From positions 15,961,501-16,025,500 of the forward strand of contig JAYKKI010000052.1 in NCBI GenBank assembly GCA_039881145.1: DNA of 64,000 bases. The letters are read 5' to 3'. A program made the translations under genes and the position numbers. Below, one piece after another: positions 1 to 12,464 of this stretch (the first letter of the stretch is position 1; the number at the start of each line of letters is the position of its first letter). The stretch comes from Druceiella hillmani (lineage: Eukaryota; Arthropoda; Insecta; Lepidoptera; Hepialidae). Below the pieces are notes generated by a model. The model had not been told where the DNA came from, made no database searches, and saw nothing but the letters and a program-made list of their open reading frames with translations.

Positions 1-2940
1 CTTTCTGTATATTATTGCACTTTTTAGATGCACTTAAATAGTAACACCTAACGGGATTCATTACCTACGTAAAAAATGGTCTCAGTGTTGAAATAGGGGA
101 AGTTTCGGATGTTTAAGGCAAATTGCGAATAAAACAACAGTCTTGAAAGTTCACCATAAAAAAAAGTAGGATACTATTATTGCCCCGTCTGGAATATCCA
201 CATGAATATTTTTGAATGTTAATTATTGAGATATGTTAATGTGCCATTAATGTGCTTTTATCAATGTGCCAAATTTCAATTTTCCACATCCCCTGGTTCT
301 TTGGAAAAATGGTTTTACTTGACAGATGGACAGATAGACGGATGCATGAGTGATCTTGTAATGGTTTCATGTTTTCCTTTTTAGGTATGAAACCCTAAAA
401 ACCAAAAGATTGACGCTTTTATTAATAAAATGAAATTCTTATTAATTAAAACCTAGGTATCTACCAATTATATGTCGAAAAAGCAGTCAAGTGCGAATTG
501 AACTTGTGCATAAGTATTAACTGGATATAGGTACTGCTGATAATTTTTGGTAGATGCCATCATCACGTATTCCCTGTATCCTCTAATACTAATATAATAC
601 TAGTATTTCGTTCAGATTTTTTGTTATTACTTTATGAGATAGAGGAAGGATATTACAGCTTTTTTACATTTTTTGTTAAAACTCTTTTTTATAGATATGA
701 CATAAAAGTAAACATTATACTTTTAGACTTTGCATTGTATCAGCTTTTAAGACCACACGGCTGCAAACCGTTTCTTTATATGCTACAAAAACGCAAGACC
801 AAACAAATTGGTAACTCAATTGACTTCTGCCCCAGAGTTACAATACTAAATTGGTAAACTAAGATTTTCTTATTTTCTGTCTATGTTGGGTAAAACTACC
901 AAGCAACTATGGAAAATTCGGTCAAATTAATAGATAGTTTGTTCTATGAAAAAATACATTTTATTTACATAGATTTGTTACAGAATGAAAGCTCCGCTAT
1001 TTGGCAAGTGTAACCTTGGAAACTAAAAAAAAACCTTGGAAAATAATAAAGCAACTATTAATATTTTCTAAGGTTTTTTACTACTACAAGGAATACAATA
1101 TGTCATGAATGAAATAATGAATACAATATATATTTCATATATCTCTCTGCCAATGAAAGAAACGTTCATATTCTGGAGCCAAATATAAATTCGTTTTAAA
1201 TTATAATATTTAAACGTAAGTTTTGATTCTTGTTAATTATGTATTTATTAAATAGTAACATTTGCCTGTGGCTTGGCTCTCAAAGATTTTAATTGAGTTT
1301 TCACTACTAATACGCTTTGCATCTCAACTGTATTGTTAAACAGAATAAAAATAACTAATATTTTAGGTTCAACTTTAAGTTGTCTTGAAAATTTCTATTG
1401 ATCAGTTTTTAACCCCGCGTACTAATTGAATTTTAGTCAATGCAAATTGAAATCCGAATGTTACATATTATTTTGGGGAGTCCCATTCATATTCATCTTA
1501 CAATTTTTGCGTGATTTTCTAACAAACAGACAAATGGATAAACAGACAAATAGTCCCTTAGGGAATAGTCAATAGGCGCAAAAATGGTCTAGATATTAAA
1601 ATGAAGCTGGAGCATTATTCCATAAAAAGGCTCATTTAAATTGGTCCAGTAATTTATGCATGCTTCTTTAACATGTTGACAGACCAAAATTTTAAAAATA
1701 TTACGCTGTCTTACTCGCAGACACAACTTGATGGCAGACACATTTCTGACTCAAAATTTTTCAAAAATATTCAATGTAACTTTTTTATTGAATATTCCCT
1801 CAACCTCAGCTTCCTCAAATACTTTTTTATGAAGTGTGAATTCACCCCCAAAATAATTTTTTTATGATTATTAATAAATAATTTTTGTTATCAACTAAAA
1901 AAATACCAACAATATCCATAGTTCAAATTCACTATGTCATCCTGACAAATGGTTAGTTATAGCATTAAAAACTCCCAATTTATGCGCAAACTCTTAATCG
2001 AAAAGAGTTAAATTATAAGAAATTATTTAATATAAACTTTTTAAATCAAAGTTCAATATAATTTATTAATAGATGTATAAATGACAACACAAAATCATTG
2101 AAAACAATAAAAAGTGGTCTATATAACAAAATAAAACTACAAAAAAGCAACTCTATTTTTAATAAATATACTATTTGTCACAATAAACAAAAAACAGTGC
2201 AAATTGCAACATCAAACAAGCTACTCGACCGATACATTACGCTTACATACAGACATAATGCTTCCTTATATTGCGTGAAAGTTGCACATTGCGTTTTATT
2301 ACTGCGCTCTATCGAGTGGAAAATTATAATTTGCTGAAACTACCGGATAACACATGCGGTCACTGTTTTAATTGGCTAGAACTGATTGCTTCTTCAAGTT
2401 TTTAATGACTTTATATTCTATTCTTCTACATGAATCAATTTTATTCTATCTATCTACACTGTTATTTTATCTCTAATTATTTTATCTACCTACACTGTTA
2501 GATGAATCAATACAAGTTAATGGCACTAAAGTGAAGATTAATTACTACAAAGCGGTTTATGCCAAGATTGAAATAAATCGAATAAAAAATATATCTGTGC
2601 ATGTCAATACTTTGGACTAAAAAAAATAGGTAACTTAATGAGCCCTTACTTGTGACAGTTTTCAGTTTCAACTCAAATAGACATATTAAATAAAATAGGT
2701 GAAAAGTAAAAAAGTATAAGAAAACTCTGGTCTACCTTAGTACTTTTTGAATGAGTAATTACTTTTTTGATATCTCTGTCATACACACGAAAAAAAAATT
2801 AAAACCTAAATTGTCCCAACTTAGGTGATACTCTATCCTAAATTAGAACAATTTATGACAAACCTATAAGGGAATTCCTTTTTTAAAAGACAAACCTTTA
2901 AGGGAATTCATTTTTTGTTTCATTTCTTTTTTTGAGTTTT
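1..2940. other. Gene-free AT-rich flank
   Basis: No ORF here has a recognisable protein signature; the longest open frames (about 80 codons) are AT-rich and stop-limited by chance. The only structured content I see is a dispersed-repeat tail near 281-400, listed separately, and scattered poly-A/poly-T runs. Another GACAAATGGATAAACAGAC-like stretch near 1530-1555 may be a very decayed copy of the same repeat. Confidence 0.6.
265..400 (+). repeat. Dispersed repeat tail (GACAGATGGACAG ... AACCCTAAAA type)
   Basis: The block runs from a 'ccaaatttcaa' motif through GACAGATGGACAGATAGACGG, then 'gtgatcttgtaatgg', and ends in 'tatgaaaccctaaaaac'. The same order of motifs recurs at about 62979-63082 (cacagacggacggacg, 'gtgatcctacaaggg', 'gggaccctaaaa') and, more weakly, near 54577-54670 and 52560-52680. 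This order is what I know as the 3' tail of a very abundant insect SINE/LINE-derived repeat. The family name is not determined; the repeat status rests on the copies inside this window. Confidence 0.55.
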
Positions 2941-4520
2941 CTATGATGAATCATAAATAAACTCAACCATAAAAAAATTGTTTTCTTTGATAGAGATTAT
3001 TGGTTGTATTTGACTGATACAATCTCCATTGATTTCATGAATATCTGAGTGAAGCAGTATCTGTTCAACTGATGTTTCCAAATCTAGTTCTTCTTGAACT
3101 TCTCTGTCAAACAAGGTTGAGAAATCTCCAAATAAAGAGTTACTGTCGTATAACGACACGCGAGCATTACTTTCCTTGTGAATTACTCGTAGTTTCTTGA
3201 AATTTTGTTTTTCTTTATCCTTTCCTGAACATTTTTTTCTTAGTAGATACTCCTTTATCCGTTCCCTTTTCTGACTGTGATGGCTTTATTTTTTGATAGG
3301 TTCAGGGGTTTTTCTAAATTTTCTGCAGTATAATCTTCAAATATTGAATACATTTGGTGTTAATTTTGTAGAAATTCATTATTCACAATTAAATGAAACT
3401 AGTGATGTAATATTATTTCTACTTTCTTTGAGTTCTTTACCACGACCTACGTTTTGGTTGCCCAAAGATCTTTGCTAATAGCCTACCTGAAGATGTTTTA
3501 ATACAACGATACCTAGGTTGTGGTAAAGAACTCAAAGAAAGTACAAATAATACTCCATCACATAGTTTAATTTAATTGTGAACATAATCTTCAGCAAAAC
3601 TTTTTCCAGCTGTAACTTTTTTTTCCTTGGCTTTACTACATTTTACTTTTACGAGTGCTTCGAAAATAATTATTTAACGATGATGTACAGGCTGCTGCCG
3701 AAACTTGGCTATGACTTAATCGAGTCATCTCTGGTTTTGGTAACCGCTTGAGGACTTTGTTTCTTTTGAGGGGTGATATTCCACTCATTTTGAATCCAAC
3801 TTGTCTTGAAGTTCGTTCAGTGTTTTCTTTAGAATTATAGGAAACTAATCTTTCCTTATAGCTCCATTTTACTTTAACAATGTTGTCAGTTGGCTGCAAC
3901 ATATTGTTTTTAATGAACTGAAAAATGCTAAAACCAAAAGCTGACATAAATGTACGTTATTTGGTGGCAATAATATGTTCTCAATGCAGTATCTCAAAAT
4001 GTTGACAGAAATATGACTTGCTAATTTATCACCAATCATGCTTTTGGGAAGTCCCTAAGCTTTTTTATGGTTAAAAACCAATCTTCAAAAATATTTCCCT
4101 CAAGCCTTCCAGACTTTTAACCTACTAAACCACGTTCCTGCAGGGCCTCCTTTGGTTCATTTATCATAAAGGTTGTCTACCTTGTACACAATGTAATGCA
4201 GTAGTACAACACCACTGGCTGTACCTGTAAACATTACTGAAAACTTTGATTTTGACTACTTAATCTATTATCCTCAGTGGATGTTCACATTTTCTTCTAA
4301 CAATCAATTACTTTACCCAAAATTATCTTGCGTACCAGTTTCACCATAATTATAGATGGATTCTTCTGGAACATTTTTCAGAAAACACTCAGTTTGTCAA
4401 ACTATGCTTCTATTCTCTCGCAAGTTACTGCGCCCTAGCCCTTTTAATATTTTATACAAACATAATAGAGTAAAGCAATCATGAATCAGCATAACCCAGG
4501 ACTCACCGGGAATACCCTGG
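2941..4520 (-). pseudogene. Decayed pogo/Tigger-like DDE transposase, interrupted by a later insertion
   Basis: Read on the minus strand, 4520 to 2941 gives the landmarks of a pogo/Tigger-type DDE transposase in the right order but with frameshifts and stops. Near 4500 there is a GIPGESWVM-like segment. Near 4370 there is NVPEESIYNYGET, where families I know have YN[YF]DET, so the first catalytic Asp reads Gly. Near 4220 there is MFTGTASGVVLLHYIVYK, near 4040 IGDKLASHIS (second Asp kept), then a PPNNVHL segment. At 3636-3947 an open frame of 103 codons contains GFKMSGISPLKRNKVLKRLP, the typical 'GFRA.GI.PLN...VL.RLP' end of the domain. At 2941-3159 comes an acidic tail. A 244-bp insertion splits the C-terminal region (next entry). 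Not functional; family assignment is from remembered motif patterns. Confidence 0.7.
3340..3583. mobile_element. Fold-back Penelope-type fragment with 10-bp target duplication
   Basis: The insertion is bounded by identical 10-mers ATAATCTTCA at 3330-3339 and 3584-3593. Its two halves are imperfect inverted copies: 'cacaattaaatgaaactagtg' ... 'agttctttaccac' on the left, and 'gtggtaaagaactcaaagaaa' ... 'aatttaattgtg' on the right, with 'acctgaagatg' between. The same sequence family recurs at 51200-52005, where it surrounds a Penelope-like coding fragment. Removing 3340-3583 plus one 10-mer restores an uninterrupted minus-strand frame (KVTAGKSFAEDYTAENLEKP) across the site, so it is an insertion into an already present transposase gene. 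Penelope origin is inferred from the second copy. Confidence 0.65.
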
Positions 4521-4619
4521 ACACTTAGCTATTTAGTAAAAAAAATTTACCTTTTTTGTCCAACATTCAGAGCATATAATTCTACCTTCAAAAACTATTC
4601 CAGAATGTTTACATTGACA

Positions 4620-4694
4620 GTAACTGAAGAAGTATCTAACCTTAAGTAACCTAACCTAACCTAACCTACGAGGGTTAGCTACTTCTTCAGTTAC
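4620..4694. repeat. Hairpin enclosing four CCTAA telomeric-type repeats
   Basis: Arms at 4620-4641 (gtaactgaagaagtatctaa...) and 4673-4694 pair over 22 bases with one mismatch. The 31-base loop contains TAACC repeated four times in a row (4647-4666), which is the insect telomere motif TTAGG read from the other strand. No transposase frame is linked to it. Confidence 0.75.
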
Positions 4695-7600
4695 TTTCTG
4701 TTAACAGTAAAAGGAAAAAAATACCAAATTATCCCAAGTTAGACTACTGTTCCAAGAATAGGCACTTGGCTGTGGCCACTGTATGAATAGTGAAGTATGT
4801 AAACCATATATCGTATTATAAATTTTTATAAAAACTGTGTCACAATTGTGTAATAGTTTTCATAAAATATGATTTAACGTCGTGTTATTTAAAGTGTAGT
4901 TTCGACTTTGAAGATTTTTCAAAATTTAAGAAGTTGAGCTTATTTGAGCGTGTACGAAAGCACCATATACTCTTTGATTAGAAAGCCAATTTAGCATATT
5001 TTGTTGCAAATTACGTAATTTATGATAAAGTATAATAGACAATGTGACTGAAAATAATTGTCACTTTAATAAAATGACTCTTATTAATTACTCTTTGTTT
5101 ATTTTTCATGCAAAAGTATGAATGTAGTGAATGCCCACGTATTCTCCTAGAATTTACTCTGCTCCGTTTAACTCGCACTCAAATTTCTTAAGGCTAAATC
5201 GAAGAAGTCAAAGAAAAACTATAAAATATTATATAGGTATAAATGTATAATATAGGTAAAAATGTAATACATCTTTGGAAACAATATTCAAATATTTCTA
5301 ATTATAAATCAACACTATGTTGTATAATTAATGTCTAATTATAAGTGGAATTATTTGTTACAGTAATTACGAGGTGAAGCTGTGAAAATAAAAATTTGTA
5401 TTATATTTTTACAAAACAAACAAAAAATACTATTGTTCTTTTAACAGAGAACATTGTAGCCTTCTACCCAATCAAACAGAGATTGACGGATACAATACCG
5501 AGATGGAAAGCAGATACCGGGTGTGAGTAAGGTTTGGTGGCATAGCTGTAGGTAATTAATCATTTTTTAATTGTCTTCAATCCATCATACACTTTTGTAA
5601 TTTTTGCACATAATAGCAGACTCATAAAGAAATTTATGTGATTTGTTCGGAGTGTATATTATGTTTGAGTATGAATAAAACGAGGTTTTCAGTGTTATAA
5701 GAATTAACAATAATAAATAATTATCATAAAAGTTCAAGAGATTTTACAAATGTTTCTTTTCCATTATTCAGTTTATTTAGATTATTGTGAAATTAAACAT
5801 CTACCAATGTGAAATATCTGACAATTGTATATCTTGGCATATTTCATTAGTAACAATATTTACAAGTAACAAAAAATTTGATTGGATGTATTGCAGGTTG
5901 ATTGTAACAGCAAAACTTTTCATTATATATTTTAGTAACTTTGACATGTGGCTTCGCCCGCGTGGAAAAGAATGGTGACGAGATTTAAAAAATACGTTCT
6001 TTTAAATAATAAGAAGTTAAGTAAGAGATACAAAATTGAAAAAATGGAGTGAGAAAATAAAGACCTGTGCTCTGCAGTAGGTAGCCGAAAACTAACATGT
6101 TGCCACAATGTGTTTTTAAAGATCCGTATCTCAAAATGGAAAAATTGACCCTAATAATACCACTCGAGCATCTGTCCACTGTCCTGTCTGTCACAGATGT
6201 TTTCAATTAAAGATTCTCCTTCGTCCCCAATAAATATTTGAGCACTGGTTGAACACGAAACTATTCAATCTACTCCATTCGGATCTACAGCAGTGCACTA
6301 TAATGTACAATGCATCTTGTAAACTTTCTCCTCATTTTTGTTGTAAAGTAGAATGTGTTCAAGTAGTATTGTACTTAATTCATATCATATTATATTCGTA
6401 CCGCTTGCTCACATCTAATTCTTTGGATTAACTTGTAAGTTGACATTGGATTTTTTTTAATAAAAATAACAAATAAGTAAACAAAAAATGTATTGAGATT
6501 AACAATATTTGTTTAAATTCCGAATATGTAGAAGACTCGTATTTCGCAACTTACTCCACCGCCTTACCTGTTGCCTCACAAGCCCTTTTTGAAGCTGAGT
6601 GCATCACATGTATTACCATCATTAAACATATATTTCCAAATAGTTTCTCAGTAACATCACTAAAAATAACCTCTTGAATTATAAATGTCTTTTATGCATA
6701 ACAATGTGCAATTTAATTTATCTTTTTATTATTCAAATTATTTAAATTATTGAATTATTCAAACTATTTAAATTATTCAAATATTCAAATTATTTAAATT
6801 ATTCAAATTTTTCTTTTTTTATGTTCTAGTATAATCACTTCAAGACTGCGGTGCCTTCGCTTATACAGAGATTAATTATAGCAGGTGCAATGAGCAGTAA
6901 AAAATTAGAGAATTGAGTAGCAGACTCCAATGCCAGTGTACTTGACTGGGATCGAGTGAAAAACGAGCTTAGCTTTACCTATCAAAATCTATGGCTATTC
7001 CCGGTCTATGTGGGTCCAGATTTAGCACCAACGGGTCAAGCCAGATACGTCACTCAGGTCCTCAATTTGAAGAAATGCATCTTACCACAGGTGTTGTATA
7101 TCGGAAAGAGGGCCATAGTGGCCTCGCATCCTAGTATCCACTAAATGTGACTTGTTGGGACTTCCTGTGGGCGAAATACCTCAAAATAATATGTAGGACA
7201 ATGTATCATAATTTCTTGACTTATATACTATCGGTGTGGACTTAATTACGCATTAGGGTCTAGCAGGTGTCCAGTGAGAATCTTCATTTCTATTGTTATG
7301 TGCCCTAAAAGCTCTTATATAATTCAAATAGTCCAATATGAAATAGTCTATGTCCACTAGGACATAAACTATTTCTTCTCTCCTCATAACTTTATGTTTT
7401 TTATATAGCTTTTGTACGCTTTCTCTATTATATTCTATATTACGTATTGTATATTATATAACTTCTTTTTATCTTTAGACACAACCCGACATCTGTTTCA
7501 AAAGAATCTTTATATTTCATTTTTCTTACATTTTGTCAGTAACAATTATTGCTTTATTCAACGGATCCCACTTCTCCATACTGTTCCAAATAATCTAGAA

Positions 7601-9080
7601 GTTGATTTCCAAGTTCAGTCTACAACTTTTCTATATACTTTAAGTTTCTAATTGTTCACAGACGTATTTTTCAAGCCATTCGCTAAAATTTCATAACATT
7701 AGAAATTCAGGTAAAATTAACAGTCTGAATTATAACTTATTGCATATGAAACTTGAAATCTGCAAAAAGAAATCGAAAATCTGCATCTTGAAAATGGCGA
7801 CTCGAGCTAACTATGTGTTGGTCCGATAACATTATCAAAAAAGGATCTATACATAACAAACATATCTATCATTCTATTGTCACCTGCAGTTCCAAAAAAG
7901 TGATTGCTTTTTAAGACAACATTGTTTTCTTCATTATTAATGACATAAAGATGATATAACATTTTTAGAGATACGTACCTGTAGGATACGAATGGAGCCC
8001 TATGGTTGTGGTAATTTAGTTTGTGAGTCCGCTTGCCTATCTGTCATTTACTTCTAATTTGTAAACAAATAAGATAGGAAGCTGAAATTCACATACAATA
8101 TGTAACTTCTGAGCCCAATACTTGAAATAATATTTAAAATGACTCAAAGTTATATTTCGTGAAGACTCCCGTAATGTTTACCATTACGGGAGAGATTACG
8201 GGAGAAGCTGATATTGTTTTTTGTGTCCAAGCAAATGAGATATTATTGAAAAGAGCTAGGTAAAAAAACAACAGTTTGATTATCTTTCACAAATTCGCAA
8301 AATTGATTCCATTGTGAATGTACAAAATGCCTAATTGGTAGCATGACACATAGATATTGTGGAGGAAACAAACAATAGTGGTAATTAAACTATATGTTGA
8401 AAGATCAGTTGTGTAATTTTTGACCTGTGTATTTTCACGCAAGATTTTTATTAAACTTATTGCATGCTTTGTTGAGCAAACTTTACATTTATTGTACGTG
8501 TCAGTTCATATGAATATTTTAAATTTGTGTACTTCTGTTTAAAAACAATAAACTCAAAACCTACTAGACAAATGCAAATAAAACTTTCTCTGTAACTACT
8601 TGTATTATTTCAGTTTTAACATTACCATGACCAGAAATGACTCAATAAGCAAAACTGCCAAATATTGAAGATGACGTGATAAGATTCCTCTGGTATCAAC
8701 CTGTCACATAACTATATCTCTTGACATACTAGATGAATTTCAAAGAAACTATTATCAAAATATTTGAAATAGATATCAGCGTGTCCACAGTATCAATATT
8801 TCATAAACATATATTTTAATTTTTAAAAATTCCTCACCAATTTGTTCCGTCCCTAATTATAATTATATACACAAAAAAAAACAAATCTTCAAAAAATTTT
8901 GAAAAATCACCTGTCAAAAAATAGGGTTGAAATACAATATAAAGATCACTAAAATATATGACTTTCCTGAAAGGAAATTGTTAAGGAATTTGCACTAAGA
9001 TTATGTCAATAACCACATCAAACTTTTTCTCTTAGAATGTTCCTAGAAGTCAGTAAACAGTAATAGTACCGCTATTACTA

Positions 9081-9123
<43 letters not shown>

Positions 9124-10589
9124 GGGATTAAAAACATTCTTTAAAATTAAATATATGCTGTAATCATGAGAGAATAAAACTATGTTTTAATGTACGAAGT
9201 TTATGATTGTTATGTGATAATATACAGAGATTATGACAAATATCGCTGTTAAGTATCTAAGTAGTGAATTGATTAATTAACTATTCAACTCCCACGAGAA
9301 ATAATGTGATGATTTCTATTGCATATATTACCAAGCCTTTAAAATATAAAATTGCAGTTTAATTAAAATCGGTCAAGCACTTTGTGAGTGATACACGCAC
9401 CGACATGATCTTGTTACCATTTTAATATATATCTATATAGTATGTAATATGTATTTAAAAGCTTTTTGGACAATATTTTTACGTAATTTAAATAATATTA
9501 TTGTGAAATAATTTTTGTTTAATTGGGATTTGTGAAATTATCTTACTACTAAGCAATGTCCCTATATATATCTTGGTAACAATGGAATATAGCAAAAATA
9601 AGTAAGTAGATACTTGCAATAGTGTACCAAAGTTCAATGTTTTACCGTTCTAATATTGTAAATCTGTGGTCTTACCACATAGTTTCAAAATTAATCCTAA
9701 TTCGTTTCAGAGAATGTAGAAATCCACTGGTTACTCTTAAACTAAACCAATTATTGTTACATCTTTTAGGGTTACTAAGTTTTTACATTTGTGCCAGAGC
9801 CCTCAGCATGAGATTCACACTTAATCAACTTTTTCTGCTTATTTCATGATTTTGCAAAAACTGACAAAATAGATTTATTCTTAGATATGTAGCCTATACA
9901 GGGTTCTACAAACTCCTGAGTTATTTAAGAACAGGAGTTTTAATATTTTTAAATATCCGTACATTTCACTAACTTTACTTCTACAAAAGATATTTCTAAA
10001 ATTACTTTGCAATAACTATAAACAAATGGTGTGATAACAAAAATAATTGAAATCAAAATGTAAAAAAATTACCGAGGTCCATTCAGTAATTTGTGAATCA
10101 TTATAGCCAAGAAGGATCTTCCTTATCAAGCATATAATCAAATAACTTACAAGAAAAATGTACTTATTTTTAAAATAGTTTCTAAAGTATAACTTATGAC
10201 TGGAAGAAGCCAAGAGGTATGAAACTTTGCTTGAACTGATGCCATGGATTACTTATTCCCTGAGTGGTTCCGTCTATTATTTAAATACTAACAACTTTTT
10301 AAAATTTTTGTAATTATCGAAACATTATTTGTAGTGTAGTATGTTTTTATTTTGAAAATATAATTTTAAGTCTCTCAAAATGAAGATAATAAGAAAAAAA
10401 CCGGACACATTTTTTTTTAAATTTTTTTAAACAACAACTATGCTTAGTGTAAACAACATTTTGTTGGTTAATATAAAACAATTATACAACACACACTGGA
10501 AATATTTTCATCGATAGACGAATATTGTATGGAGCCCGATATTCTCGAATTGAAAATTAAAAGTGCACAAATTCAAGATTAATTAATCA
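4695..10589. other. Gene-free stretch with low-complexity blocks
   Basis: No host gene is recognisable. Content worth noting: an AAATTATT/ATTCAAA low-complexity tract at about 6721-6810; a relatively GC-rich stretch at about 6900-7200 holding a 62-codon open frame (DWDRVKNELSFTYQ...) that I do not recognise and that could be an old coding or LINE fragment; a short perfect hairpin ctcccgtaatg/cattacgggag at 8166-8176/8182-8192, with a third partial copy at 8195-8204; and an (AT)n microsatellite at about 9082-9120. Confidence 0.5.
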
Positions 10590-11930
10590 GCCGATAAAGC
10601 CAAAATATTCGCTGCAGAACTTAAGCACGTAGGGGACCAAGGAGTTATAATATGCAATCATGTCTGGAAAACAAGTAGATGGGCCATTGACGGGAAGTTC
10701 AATGGCCCATCTACCTGTTTAGAAGACATTGCAGTCATCCTTTCAATGGCAGATACTCAGTGAACTAGCAGACTTTGTGAGGGGAAGAAGCACAAGAGAG
10801 CAGATCATGAATGTAAGACAAATAACCGAGAAAGGCCAGAAGTTTAGTATGCCGATCCTCATGGCTTCATATATTCCTCAAAGGCATTGGAATGTGGAAG
10901 ATGGTACTGTCTGTGAACCATACTAAAGGAAATGGGCATACCCTTACACCCCATAATGCTTTTCGCAAATCTCCAAGATGGCGAATCCGTGCTAAGGATT
11001 AACAACATTATCTCGGGCCCTTTTAAGCCAGAAAAAGGGGTCAGACAGGGATGTCTTTTGTCTCATATTCTCAACATCTATGGTGAATACATAATAATAA
11101 ATACTTTTGATAGATGAGGAGGCATTTATGTCGGTAGTGTTATAATCAGCAACTTGAGGCATTCGGATGACACCATACTCTTTGCGTCATCGGAGAAGGA
11201 ACTTGTTAAATTATTTCAGAGTACGAGAGTGAACTGGATGGATTCACTATTAACAAATCAAAGAAAAAAGTCATGATCTTTAACAGAACTGGTCAACTCT
11301 ACAGGAGTGACAGTCTCTCGGACCTTGAGGTTGTCGGTGAATCTCTCTACCTCGGATCGCTTTTGACTGTCCGGGAAGGAAACGAAGAATATATAAAAAG
11401 ATGCAACCAGATGGCCAAAACTGCAATGAGCAAACTGACACATCCAAGTCAGGACAAAAAGATCTCCAATATCAGCAAAAGTGAGACTAGTCCGAACTCC
11501 AGCCTTCTTGATTTCTTTATGGTCCAAAATCGTGAACGATCCAGTTAGTGGAACAATTGAAGACTGAAACCTTCAAGATGCGGTACTGGAGAATAATGCT
11601 TTGAATGCTATAGACCACCAAAAGAGAGAACAAGTCTATCCTTGAGCAACTAAACATCAAAACCAGACTTTTGACAATCTGTTACCAAAGGATTCTCAGT
11701 TACTTTGGTCACATTGCCCAGGGGCAACTGGAAAACCTCAATAAGTTTGTTGTGGTAGGCAAGGTGAAAGAGAACTCACAATCGATCATCTAGCCATTGG
11801 TGTAACCAACTAACCACTATTAGTGATCTTTTTGTAGTAACCACCCTGAACGAAGCTAAAAACTGGACAAAGGGGATGAGCCACAAATGTCTTTTAAGGA
11901 AATAACGTTGAGAAATTGAAAAGACAGCAA
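10590..11930 (+). pseudogene. Non-LTR retrotransposon reverse transcriptase remnant
   Basis: Reading forward across several frames gives, in order: a LKHVGDQGVI.CNHVWKT-like segment near 10620; a fingers/palm segment at 10729-10926; KGVRQGCLLSHILN..GEY at about 11036-11090 (the conserved VRQGC.LSP..FN block); ISNLRHSDDTILFAS at about 11150-11190 (the [FY]ADD box, here HSDD); and DSLSDLEVV.ESLYLGS at 11310-11360, with the C-terminal thumb region as far as about 11770. Stops at 10924 and 11115, frame changes and the altered active-site box show it is dead. The thumb wording resembles the LINEs common in insect genomes (RTE/CR1/Jockey-like); the clade is not settled. Confidence 0.75.
10675..10714. 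repeat. Perfect 16-bp inverted duplication inside the LINE remnant
   Basis: gtagatgggccattga (10675-10690) is followed after 8 bases by its exact reverse complement (10699-10714). The left arm is LINE sequence, so the right arm looks like a template-switch inverted duplication. Confidence 0.85.
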
Positions 11931-12120
11931 AGAAGAAATTTCAATTTCAGAAAAATTACCTGCTCATTTATTTCAAGTAACTGTTAGCAATAAAGATTTA
12001 TGCTAAGTGAGAATGCTTTTGTTTCTATTTTACTATCCAACTTTAATATTATTTTTTTTTTCTCACCATAATCAACCAATCGGGGTAAACAATGGTGCTC
12101 CAACGTCACATACACATTCA

Positions 12121-12460
12121 TGCTATGGTACCCGGCACCTGATATGACACCCAGTCTGCTGCTTACTGGTAAATCCTGATATGGCACCCGGTCTGTTGCT
12201 AACTGGTAAATCCTGCTATGGCACCCGGCACCTGATATGACACCCAGTCTGTTGCTAACTGGTAAATCCTGATATGACACCCGGTCTGTTGTTAACTGCT
12301 AAATCCTGATATGACACCCGGTCTATTGCTAACTGGTAAATCCTGCTATGGCACCCGGTCTGTTGCTAACTGGTAAATCCTGATATGACACCCAGTCTGT
12401 TGCTAACTGGTAAATACTTGACACCCCGGGCTGCTGCTAACTGGTAAATCCTTGTATGTA
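12121..12460. repeat. 37-bp minisatellite, about nine copies
   Basis: A unit beginning gatatgacacccggtctgtt and continuing to 'ggtaaatcct' (37 bases) is repeated head to tail. Variants include gatatgac/gctatggc and cccggtctg/cccagtctg, and the last copies are diverged or shortened. The array is markedly more GC-rich than its surroundings. It produces an accidental minus-strand open frame that should not be read as a gene. Confidence 0.9.
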
Positions 12461-12464
12461 TACC

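Noticed and set aside
3479..3520. Hammerhead-ribozyme-like core in the Penelope-type repeat (cctgaagatg ... acgatacc)
   Set aside because: The invariant CUGAUGA and GAAA core bases are not both present in either copy, so a ribozyme cannot be supported.
11984..12280. 98-codon minus-strand frame with a repeated SYQDLPVSNRLG-like motif
   Set aside because: It is the translation of the 37-bp minisatellite, not a gene.
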